A stretch of 64,000 nt of DNA from Streptomyces xanthophaeus (GTDB taxonomy: Bacteria; Actinomycetota; Actinomycetes; Streptomycetales; Streptomycetaceae): contig NZ_JOFT01000026.1 in NCBI RefSeq assembly GCF_000725805.1, positions 1 to 64,000 on the forward strand, written 5' to 3'. Both the position numbers and the translations under genes were made by a program. Every line of letters begins with the position of its first letter. Positions within the stretch are counted from its first letter, which is position 1. This document shows, piece by piece, positions 56,565 through 64,000 of the stretch. The notes beneath the pieces were generated by a model. That model worked only from the letters and a program-made list of their open reading frames with translations. It was not told where the DNA came from and ran no database searches.

Positions 56565-57521
56565 ATGACGCAATCTCCTCCGGCCGGGTTCGACCTCGCC
56601 GACATGACCTGGCCGCCCCCGCCGTACCAGTCCCCCGTGCCGCCCGTGACGGGCGTCGACGGAGTACGGCGCTTCGACGGGGTCACATACGCGACCACGC
56701 CCGGCTTCCGCCCCCGGCTGCTCGACGTCCAGCTCCCGGCGGGCGAGGGACCGTTCCCCGCGGTCGTCTGGATCCACGGCGGCGGCTGGCTGGACGGCGA
56801 CCGCCGCTACCCGCCGCCGACGGTGCCCGCCGCCCTCCTGCACGGGGCGGTCCTGGGCGCCGGCCTCGCGCTCGTCTCGATCGACTACCGGCACAGCCTC
56901 GAGGCCCCCTTCCCGGCGCAACTGCACGACGTGAAGGCGGCGATCCGCTACGTCCGCCACTTCGCGGGGACTCTGGGCGTCGACCCGGAGCGGATCGCCG
57001 TGTGGGGCGAGTCGGCGGGCGGCCACCTGGCGGCCCTGGCCGGGCTGGTCGGTCCGGGCAGCACGGACGGTGCGGCCCTGGAGGGTGCGCACGGCGTCGC
57101 CTCCGGGGACACCGGGGTACTGGCCGTCGTGGACTGGTACGGCGTCTCCGACCTGCCCGCCCTCGCCGATCACCCGATGCCGGCGATGCCGGGCGGGGCC
57201 GAGTTCCCCGACCCCTACGAGGCCCTGCTGGGCGGCACCGAGGCAGAGCGCCCGGCGCTCGCCCGGGCCGCGAGCCCGGTGACGTACGCCGACGGCTCGA
57301 ACCCGCCGCCGCCGTTCCTGCTGGTGCACGGCACCCGGGACGGCCTGGTCCCGTACAGCCAGAGCGAGTCCCTGGCGCGGGCGCTCGAAGGAGCCGGAGG
57401 TGCGGTCACCCTGCGGCCGGTGGACGGCGCCGACCACATCTTCCTGGGCTCGCCGGACATCGAAGGGATCGTCGCCGAGAGCGTCGCCTTCCTGGCCGGC
57501 CACCTCGGCACGAAGGCCTGA
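56565..57521 (+). CDS. Alpha/beta hydrolase (HSL-type esterase)
   Basis: 318 residues: WIHGGGWLDGDRR (oxyanion hole HGGG), VWGESAGGHLAAL (nucleophile Ser), HGTRDGLVP (Asp) and GADHIFLG (His), the hormone-sensitive lipase family set. It probably hydrolyses short esters in the cytoplasm. A LacI-type operator sits upstream, so it may share control with the esterase and MFS transporter. Confidence 0.9.
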   Translation: MTQSPPAGFDLADMTWPPPPYQSPVPPVTGVDGVRRFDGVTYATTPGFRPRLLDVQLPAGEGPFPAVVWIHGGGWLDGDRRYPPPTVPAALLHGAVLGAGLALVSIDYRHSLEAPFPAQLHDVKAAIRYVRHFAGTLGVDPERIAVWGESAGGHLAALAGLVGPGSTDGAALEGAHGVASGDTGVLAVVDWYGVSDLPALADHPMPAMPGGAEFPDPYEALLGGTEAERPALARAASPVTYADGSNPPPPFLLVHGTRDGLVPYSQSESLARALEGAGGAVTLRPVDGADHIFLGSPDIEGIVAESVAFLAGHLGTKA

Positions 57522-58227
57522 CCCACCACCTGCCGTCGGGCCCGCCCCGACGGCAGGCGCGGGCATACCGTGCCGGGGGCCGGACGCGGCATGCCCGCCC
57601 CCGGCGCGGCACTCGTACCCGCACCGCCCCAGGCCCGACATCGCCGATTCCCCGGCCGCGCCCCCACGCCGAAACCATCCACACCCCAGCACCGGCCCGC
57701 CCGCGTCTTCGCACCACCAACGCCCCGACGCGGCCCGCACCCCCGCCTCACGCCTCTCCCTGTCCACACTCCAGCACCGGGCCCAGTGCCCGCATCGCCT
57801 GGGCCCCGGCATCCCGGCACACCCCGGCACCACCCACGCTCATGGACCCGGGCACCGCCCGAACCCGGCACCGGGCCGAATGCCCATCACGCCCGGGCCG
57901 CGGCACCACCAGTACCCCGGCCGATTCCCTCACCACGCACCTCGGCACCGCCCGGTGCCCGCACCCTCCGCGGCCCCGGCACCGCACGCGTCTCGGCACC
58001 ACCGACACCCGTGCCCCGGCCGCGCCCCTCACACCTCCACCGCCCGGACCACGGCACCGCCTGCATGCCCGCACCCCCGGACCCCGGCGCGGCTTGCGCC
58101 CCGCGAGCGCCTGCACCCTCGGCACCGCGCGTGGGCTCAGCGGGCCCACCCCCGCGGCGCCGGAGCCACCATCCGCACCCGCACCCGTCCAACGCCGCGG
58201 TCCTGCCCGCGGACCCGAAAGGCAGTC
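57522..58227. other. Strand-asymmetric C-rich degenerate repeat region, no gene seen
   Basis: About 700 bp in which the plus strand is very rich in C, with many degenerate repeats of the type CCCGGCACCGCC, CCCCGGCACCACC and GGCACC at irregular spacing. Six-frame translations are Pro/Ala/Thr-rich without known folds, and no ribosome site supports one. It separates two genes with clean ends. It looks like a decayed minisatellite or a non-coding spacer. Confidence 0.6.
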
Positions 58228-58974
58228 ATGTCCACGCACCCCGTGACCCCCGTGCCCACCCCCTCCGACAGACCCGGCGCCTCCCGCGGCGCCCGTGGCG
58301 CCCTCGCGCTGGGGCTGCTGTTCCTCGGGGGCGCCGCGCTCCTGGCCCTCGCCGTCCGCCCGGACGTGGTGAATCCGCCCTTCCAGGGCCTGGACGACCG
58401 CTGGCTGCGCTGGATGGGCGGCCCGCACGAAGGCCCGTACGCGGCCCTCGCCACCGCCCTGAACTGGTTCGGCGGCCCGGTCGGGGCCGTCGTCCCGCTC
58501 GCCCTGCTGGTCCTGCTGCTCGTCCGCCGCCGCCGGCTCTCCGCCGCCTTCCTCCTCGGCGTCTACCTCGGCGGCAACGGGCTCGTCGTCCAGGGGCTCA
58601 AGCACCTGGTGGACCGGCCGCGCCCGGCCAACCCCCTGGTCCGGGTGGACCACGGGTCCTTCCCGTCCGGCCATGCCGCCACGGCGGCCCTGCTGGTGGT
58701 GCTCGTCGGAGTGCTGCTGGTCCCGGCCGCCCGGCGGCGGGCGTGGTGGCTCAGCGGCGCGCTCTTCACGCTGGCCATGATGTGGAGCCGTACCTGGCTG
58801 CACGCCCACTGGCTCAGCGACACCGTCGCCGGTGCGGCGGCGGGCGCGGGAGTCGGGCTGGTCGCCTGGGGGCTCTGCGCGCCCGCGCTCGCCCGGGAGC
58901 GGGCACGTGTCCACGGCCGCCGGGGGGCGGCCGTGGACACCCCGGACCCGGTCCTGGTCACCGACAGCCGCTGA
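58228..58974 (+). CDS. PAP2-family phosphatase
   Basis: 248 residues with five to six helices. All three PAP2 motifs are intact: KHLVDRPRP (K125), FPSGHAATA with His149, and SRTWLHAHWLSD with His194. It may dephosphorylate lipid or isoprenoid phosphates at the membrane. A paralogue of equal length lies at 61836-62582 with both histidines changed. Confidence 0.9.
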   Translation: MSTHPVTPVPTPSDRPGASRGARGALALGLLFLGGAALLALAVRPDVVNPPFQGLDDRWLRWMGGPHEGPYAALATALNWFGGPVGAVVPLALLVLLLVRRRRLSAAFLLGVYLGGNGLVVQGLKHLVDRPRPANPLVRVDHGSFPSGHAATAALLVVLVGVLLVPAARRRAWWLSGALFTLAMMWSRTWLHAHWLSDTVAGAAAGAGVGLVAWGLCAPALARERARVHGRRGAAVDTPDPVLVTDSR

Positions 58975-58984
58975 CGGGGCTCCT

Positions 58985-59022
58985 GCCTCGCGGGCCGGCC
59001 GGACACCGCCGGTCCGCGAGGC
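58985..59022. terminator. Bidirectional hairpin between PAP2 and LacI genes
   Basis: GCCTCGCGGGCCGGC pairs imperfectly with GCCGGTCCGCGAGGC (58985-58999 with 59008-59022), one mismatch, 8-nt loop. Confidence 0.6.
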
Positions 59023-59053
59023 CCTGACCGACCCCCTCAAGGAGCGGCCGTCG

Positions 59054-60061
59054 TCAGGAGCTCTCGCGGGGGACCAGGACGGCCTCGACGGGCGTCAGTG
59101 CCGGAGCCTTGCCGGTCCCGATCAGTTCGTGCAGGGAGTCCGCGATCCGCGCGGGCGACGGCAGGTCCAGGCGGACCGTCGTGAGCGCGGGCTGCTGGAA
59201 GGCGGCGAGGACCAGGTCGTCGGAGCCGACGAGGGCGACCTCGTCCGGTACGGAGATGCCCTCGGAGCGGAAGGCGTGCAGGAGCAGGGCGGCGTACTCG
59301 TCGTTGTAGGCGAACACGGCGTCGAGGTCGAGGTCCCGCCAGCGCCGGGCGAGGGCCGTCGCGGATTCCCTCGTGTACGCCAGCTCGACGGGCGTGACGG
59401 TCGCCATGTGCCGGGCCGCGACGGACTCGGCGCCCGCCAGGCGCGGCTGCGCGAGCGTGTCGAGGCCGCGTTCCTGCGGCATGACGACGCCGATCCTGGT
59501 GCGGCCGCGCGCGATGAGGTGCTCGGCGGCGGTGACGCCGATGGCGGCGTGGTCGAAGCCGATCGTGTACACGCCTTCGACAGGTCGCGCCGCGAAGGCC
59601 ATCAGCGCACGCACCCCGGCGCGGCGCAGCAGGTCGGCGGCCTGGGACGTGAACCGGTCGCCGTCCAGGGCGACGACGGCCGCCGGACGCAGTTCGGCCC
59701 AGGCGCGGGCGGCGTCGACGGGGTCGGCGAAGCGGCCCGCGTGCAGCACGGCCGTGTAGCCGTGCCGGTCGAGCTCGCCGTGCAGGTCGTCGACCCAGTC
59801 GCTGACGAGGCGGCCTATCGCGGAGACGGAGGCGGGCATGAGGACCAGATTGCTGCGGCCGGCCCGCAGGGACCGGGCCGCGGCGTGCGGTACGTAGCCG
59901 AGCTGGCGGGCCGCGTCCAGCACACGGGCGCGGGTGGCGGCGCTGACGCGGTGGCCCTGGGTGTCGTTGAGGACGAAGGAGACGGTGGCGCGCGAGACTC
60001 CCGCCAGGCGGGCCACGTCGGCACTGGTGGTGGTCGCGGTGACGTGGGTTTCTTCGGCCAT
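59054..60061 (-). CDS. LacI-family regulator
   Basis: 335 residues: TSADVARLAGVSRATVSFVLNDTQGHRVSAATRARVLDAARQLGYVPHAAARSLRAG is the LacI HTH and hinge; the periplasmic-binding-like effector domain follows (VFAYNDEYAALLLHAFRSEG, VPDEVALVGSDDLVLAAFQQPALTTV). Its recognition helix (SRATVSFVLN) likely binds the TTACACGTGTAA-type sites here. It is downstream of the carboxylesterase gene on the same strand, 67 bp apart. Confidence 0.93.
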   Translation of the reverse strand: MAEETHVTATTTSADVARLAGVSRATVSFVLNDTQGHRVSAATRARVLDAARQLGYVPHAAARSLRAGRSNLVLMPASVSAIGRLVSDWVDDLHGELDRHGYTAVLHAGRFADPVDAARAWAELRPAAVVALDGDRFTSQAADLLRRAGVRALMAFAARPVEGVYTIGFDHAAIGVTAAEHLIARGRTRIGVVMPQERGLDTLAQPRLAGAESVAARHMATVTPVELAYTRESATALARRWRDLDLDAVFAYNDEYAALLLHAFRSEGISVPDEVALVGSDDLVLAAFQQPALTTVRLDLPSPARIADSLHELIGTGKAPALTPVEAVLVPRESS

Positions 60062-60109
60062 GGCGTCCCTCGACGTTCCTCTGCTCGGTTCGCACCTTCC
60101 CTTCCGAGG

Positions 60110-60121
60110 TTACACGAGTTA
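60110..60121. promoter_or_regulatory. LacI-type operator variant between LacI and esterase genes
   Basis: TTACACGAGTTA matches the palindrome TTACACGTGTAA at 10 of 12 positions. It lies 48 bp upstream of the LacI start and ends 8 bp before the esterase stop, suited to autoregulation. Confidence 0.45.
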
Positions 60122-60128
60122 GACGTTT

Positions 60129-61703
60129 CTACGGATCTTGCCGCCCGGCCCGCGCTGCCGGGGTCGCGGGGCCGGGCAGGCCCTCGCCGTAGAGGGACCT
60201 GGAGGCGCCCGCGAGGTCGTCGAGGGCCGTCACGACCGAGTCGAAGCGCAGGGTGGTGCGCGTCCGCTCCCCGTACGGGTTCCAGCGCGGCAGGTCCGGG
60301 TGGTTCGGGTCGCCCGTGCGCACGAAGGCGATCCAGGCCCGGTGCATGACCGCCGCGAGGCCGTCGCGCACGGCGGGGGCGAGCCCGGCCAGGAAGGGTG
60401 CGTGCGCCCACTGGTCGAAGTTGTCGAAGACGAAGGGGAGTTCGAGGCAGTGTGCCGCCCCGAGCCGGCCCCCGTGCGCGGGTGTGGGCAGGTCGAACTG
60501 GTACGCCCACACCGGGTTCCCGGATGCCGCCCTCGCCTCGGCCAACCGCAGGCAGGGCACGCGGAAGAGCTCGTCCGTGATGAGGTCCATGAGGACGTCG
60601 GCCGGGCGGGCTCCGGGGCGGGCACGTTCGTACGCCGCGTACACCCCGGGGGCGGCGTCGGCGCCGAACGTCTCCGCGATGCGGTCGGTCACCCGCTCCC
60701 GGGTCGCGGCGGCGTACTCCTCGTCGAGGGCGAAGCCGAAATTGGCCTCTTCGCGTGTCCAGCCGATCATCACGTCGATGCCGGCCGCCGCCCCGTGCGT
60801 GAGGGTCCGGGCCGGATGGCGTTCCAGGGTGATCCCGTCGACCACGGGGAGGAACGGTGTCGGCCAGTACCCCCACCGCGCCGTCCGCGCGAACAGGCCG
60901 AGGCCCGCGCCGATCAGCTCCGGCCAGTCCAGCGCGCGCAGTTCCGCCGCCGTCTTGACCCCGGCGGCCTCCAGGTAGGCGGCGACCCGTTCCTCGTAGA
61001 CCTCGGGGATGGGGAAGTCCAGCCCGAGGGGCGGGCTCTGCAGGATCACCCGCTTGATCAGGCCCTCGGCCTGCGGATGACCGGCGAGGGCGGCGGTGGA
61101 CACGGCGCCGCCCGACTGGCCCGCGACCGTGACGACGTCGGGGTCGCCGCCGAAGAGGGCGATGTTCTCCCGCACCCAGTGCAGGGCGCTGAGCTGATCG
61201 GTGAGCCAGGGGTTGCCGCCGTCCTCGGCCGCACCCTCGAAGGCGAGGTAACCCAGGGGCCCGATGCGGTAGTTGATGCTGACGAAGACGAGGTCCCCGT
61301 CCCGCGCGAAGGTGGCCCCGGAGTATCCGGGCAGCGAGCCGGAGCCGGACACGAAGCCGCCGCCGTGGATCCACACGAGCACCGGCCGGCGGGCGTCGTC
61401 GGCCGCGGGGGTCCAGACGTCAAGGGTCAGGCAGTCCTCGTCGAAGGGGGGCGAGCCATGACCGCCGAGCACCGGATCGCCCTCCTCCCGGTAGAGCTGC
61501 GGCGCGCTGGGGCCGTCGGCGGTGGCGTCCCGCGTCCCGGTCCAGCCGGGGTGCGGGCGGGCGGGCCGCCAGCGCAGTTCGCCGACCGGCGGGGCGGCGT
61601 AGGGGACGGCCCGGAAGACGGCGAGCCCGTCTTCGTCCGCACCGCGGAGGCGGCCTGCGGGGAGGTCCACCACCAGGTGGTCCTGACCTGGGGAGTGAGG
61701 CAT
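60129..61703 (-). CDS. Carboxylesterase/lipase family protein (type B)
   Basis: 524 residues: GRLRGADEDGLAVFRAVPYAAPPVGELRWRPARP is the classic N-terminal block, HGGGFVSGSG is the oxyanion hole, VTVAGQSGGAVS holds the nucleophile Ser (GQSGG, usually GESAG), and GAAHCLELPFVFDN has the catalytic His. It hydrolyses carboxylic esters. AGGAAGG-type site before ATG 61703. With LacI, hydrolase and MFS genes it suggests uptake and hydrolysis of an esterified substrate. Confidence 0.9.
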   Translation of the reverse strand: MPHSPGQDHLVVDLPAGRLRGADEDGLAVFRAVPYAAPPVGELRWRPARPHPGWTGTRDATADGPSAPQLYREEGDPVLGGHGSPPFDEDCLTLDVWTPAADDARRPVLVWIHGGGFVSGSGSLPGYSGATFARDGDLVFVSINYRIGPLGYLAFEGAAEDGGNPWLTDQLSALHWVRENIALFGGDPDVVTVAGQSGGAVSTAALAGHPQAEGLIKRVILQSPPLGLDFPIPEVYEERVAAYLEAAGVKTAAELRALDWPELIGAGLGLFARTARWGYWPTPFLPVVDGITLERHPARTLTHGAAAGIDVMIGWTREEANFGFALDEEYAAATRERVTDRIAETFGADAAPGVYAAYERARPGARPADVLMDLITDELFRVPCLRLAEARAASGNPVWAYQFDLPTPAHGGRLGAAHCLELPFVFDNFDQWAHAPFLAGLAPAVRDGLAAVMHRAWIAFVRTGDPNHPDLPRWNPYGERTRTTLRFDSVVTALDDLAGASRSLYGEGLPGPATPAARAGRQDP

Positions 61704-61835
61704 GGGGCCGATCCTTCCTGACCGCGCGCCGGGTGCGCGCCGCCACACCGACAAGAATATGCCGTGTCTTTTGCGGCCGTCAATGATCCTCGATAGTTCG
61801 AGGTGGCCACCGGGGCCCCACGCCTCCGCAGCCCG

Positions 61836-62582
61836 TCAGAGCCAGAGACTGCCCGCGGCCATCCGTTCCGCCTCCGTCTCCAGCATCCGCGCGAAGACGC
61901 GCCACAGCACCAGACAGACCCCCACGCCCACCAGCACACCGGCGAAGGCGTCGCTGAGCCACTGGGCGTGCAGCCAGGTCCGGCTCCACATCATCGCGAG
62001 GACGTACGCACCGCCGACCGGCCACCACCAGCGCCGCGCACGGTCCGGGAACACCACGACGGCGACGACGAACATCAAGGTCACCGCGCTGAACACCTGG
62101 CCCGAGGGGAACGAGCCGTCGTTGACCAGGACCCACGGGTACGGCGGACGGGGCCGGTCCGCCAGCTGCTTGAGGGGCAGCACGACCAGCACGTTGGTGA
62201 CGACGCAGGCACAGAAGACGAACAGCCCGGAGCGCCAGCGCCCGTAGACGCAGAGGCAGCCGATCAGGGCCAGGGGCAGCACCAGACCGAAGGGGCCGCC
62301 GAGCCGGTCGAGGACGGTGGCGAAGCCTTCGGTGAACCCGCCGCCCGCCCCCTCCCCGGCCGGCCCGTTGACGCCGGCCGCCCAGCGGTCGTCGAGACCC
62401 TGGAAGAACGGGCGGTCCTCGATGCGCAACAGCAGGGCGGCCAGCAGCGACACGAACAGGAGGGTCAACCCGCAGGCGAGCGCCCCGCGGGGAGGGGGCG
62501 CCGGCACCTGGTTCCGCGGCGGCGGCACGGGCCGGGCCGGGGGCGGGGGCGGGGGCGGGGAGGACGAGGGGAAGTGCTGCAT
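61836..62582 (-). CDS. PAP2-like protein lacking both catalytic histidines
   Basis: 248 residues: proline-rich N-terminus (SPPPPPPPAR), then the PAP2 membrane fold. KQLADRPRP is kept, but FPSGQVFSA has Gln162 in place of the PSGH His, and SRTWLHAQWLSD has Gln207 in place of the second His. These residues are the base/nucleophile in PAP2 phosphatases, so activity is unlikely. It is a paralogue of the protein at 58228. It might bind lipid phosphates or regulate. ATG 62582 follows AAAGG. Confidence 0.87.
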   Translation of the reverse strand: MQHFPSSSPPPPPPPARPVPPPRNQVPAPPPRGALACGLTLLFVSLLAALLLRIEDRPFFQGLDDRWAAGVNGPAGEGAGGGFTEGFATVLDRLGGPFGLVLPLALIGCLCVYGRWRSGLFVFCACVVTNVLVVLPLKQLADRPRPPYPWVLVNDGSFPSGQVFSAVTLMFVVAVVVFPDRARRWWWPVGGAYVLAMMWSRTWLHAQWLSDAFAGVLVGVGVCLVLWRVFARMLETEAERMAAGSLWL

Positions 62583-63310
<728 letters not shown>

Positions 63311-64000
63311 ATGGCTACGAACGAACTCGCCGGCCCGCTCACCACCGAAGCCGCGGAACCACCGCGCCAGCGCGGGCTGATGCCCCTGCTGCTGGTCGCC
63401 AACTCCGCCATGATGGCGGTCTACATGGGTGTGGGTTCCGTCCTGCTGCCCACCCAGATCGCCGCGATCGCCCCCGACGACAAGGTCGCCGTCCTGGGCC
63501 TGATCGGCGGCATCAGCGCCCTCTTCGCGACCGCCTTCAACCCGATCGCCGGCGCTCTCTCCGACCGCAGCGGCCGCCGCAACCCCTGGGTCCTGGGCGG
63601 CGCGCTCGCCTCGTTCGCCGGGCTCGCGCTGCTCGGGAACGTGACCACCGCCCTGCTCGTGGGCATCGGCTGGTGCCTGGTCCAGGCGACCATGAACGTC
63701 TACCAGGCCGCCGTCACCGCCATCGTGCCCGACCGGGTGCCCGCCGTACGCCGCGGCACCGCGTCCGCGCTCGTGGGACTGGGGCTGCCGATCGGCGGCA
63801 CGGTCGGCGTCCTCGTCGCCTCCCAGACCGCCGAGCACCTGCGCACCGGCTACCTGGTCTTCGGCGCGATCATCGCCGCCGCCGCCCTGTTGCTCACGAG
63901 CTTCTGCCGCGACATCCCGCGCACCGAGGCGCAGACCCCCGCACCGGCCGTCCCCAAGCGGGCGCAGCTGGCCGCCTTCCTCTCCGCCCTCGCCAACCAC
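63311..64000 (+). CDS. MFS transporter (5' part, cut by window end)
   Basis: The first 230 codons are visible. GAGGAG precedes ATG 63311. Six or so helices are seen: LMPLLLVANSAMMAVYMGVGSVLLP, VLGLIGGISALFATAFNPIAGALSDRSGRRNPW (MFS motif A), VLGGALASFAGLALLG, VGIGWCLVQATMNVYQAAVTAIVP, LVGLGLPIGGTVGVLVAS. Substrate is unknown; the LacI-type site upstream and the esterase/hydrolase neighbours suggest a carbohydrate- or ester-linked compound. Confidence 0.9.
   Translation, partial: MATNELAGPLTTEAAEPPRQRGLMPLLLVANSAMMAVYMGVGSVLLPTQIAAIAPDDKVAVLGLIGGISALFATAFNPIAGALSDRSGRRNPWVLGGALASFAGLALLGNVTTALLVGIGWCLVQATMNVYQAAVTAIVPDRVPAVRRGTASALVGLGLPIGGTVGVLVASQTAEHLRTGYLVFGAIIAAAALLLTSFCRDIPRTEAQTPAPAVPKRAQLAAFLSALANH

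Noticed and set aside
57748..59040. Long minus-strand frame over the C-rich region and PAP2 gene
   Set aside because: Shadow of the PAP2 gene plus repeat DNA; no motifs.

Overview
The window is chromosomal DNA of very high GC content from a Streptomyces-like actinomycete. Genes are tightly packed and often coupled by ATGA or GTGA overlaps. Typical actinobacterial families are present (a RamB-like regulator, MetE under a B12 riboswitch, an LAXTG sortase signal, WYL, HTH_42 and DUF1206 proteins), and intrinsic terminators are GC-rich hairpins without clear U-tracts. Only a cut-off transposase tail at the left edge is mobile; I saw no rRNA, tRNA, CRISPR array or prophage.

Layout. 1-10.7 kb: IS481-type transposase end, epimerase, CYP152-type P450, CsbD with a sigma-B-like promoter, TPR protein, Fur divergent from katG, M15 peptidase, DUF1206 protein, and a TetR/oxidoreductase pair. 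10.7-23.5 kb: a minus-strand group with secreted protein, amidohydrolase and P450; metE with a cobalamin riboswitch; 3-hydroxyacyl-CoA dehydrogenase, aceB and aceA (glyoxylate bypass) divergent from a RamB-like regulator; and a BtuF-like corrinoid-binding protein. 23.5-29.3 kb: a second cobalamin riboswitch, then a five-gene overlapping valine/isobutyryl-CoA degradation operon. 30.1-39.5 kb: the most striking locus, with two divergent cobalamin riboswitches, a secreted protein built like mammalian intrinsic factor/transcobalamin, a large LASTG wall-anchored protein with repeated barrel segments, a membrane-anchored companion sharing its N-terminal domain, and a complete ECF transporter (T, fused A-A', S).

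39.5-56.4 kb: an AlkZ-like glycosylase, WYL regulator, a Trp/His-rich secreted protein, Tat-type carbonic anhydrase, a two-component system, then KhtTU-like K+/H+ antiport, degenerate PNPOx and methyltransferase genes, an RCK channel-like protein and an ArsB/NhaD-type permease. An 18-bp motif recurs upstream of three of these cation-transport units. Next are a zinc-ribbon protein with tandem repeats, an HPP protein, a TetR-controlled DUF1772/DUF4267 pair and an anti-sigma-type ATPase. 56.4-64 kb: esterase, two PAP2 paralogues (one without both catalytic histidines), LacI regulator, carboxylesterase and an MFS transporter running off the end. A TTACACGTGTAA-type motif links several of these.

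How it fits together. B12 appears to be the central theme of 13.9-39.5 kb: cobalamin capture (transcobalamin-like proteins, BtuF-like protein), import (ECF), saving (metE riboswitch) and use (valine to propionyl-CoA, whose further breakdown needs B12-dependent methylmalonyl-CoA mutase). The glyoxylate bypass and valine operon add short-chain acyl-CoA metabolism. Functions are read from sequence motifs and family knowledge; no database search was run.
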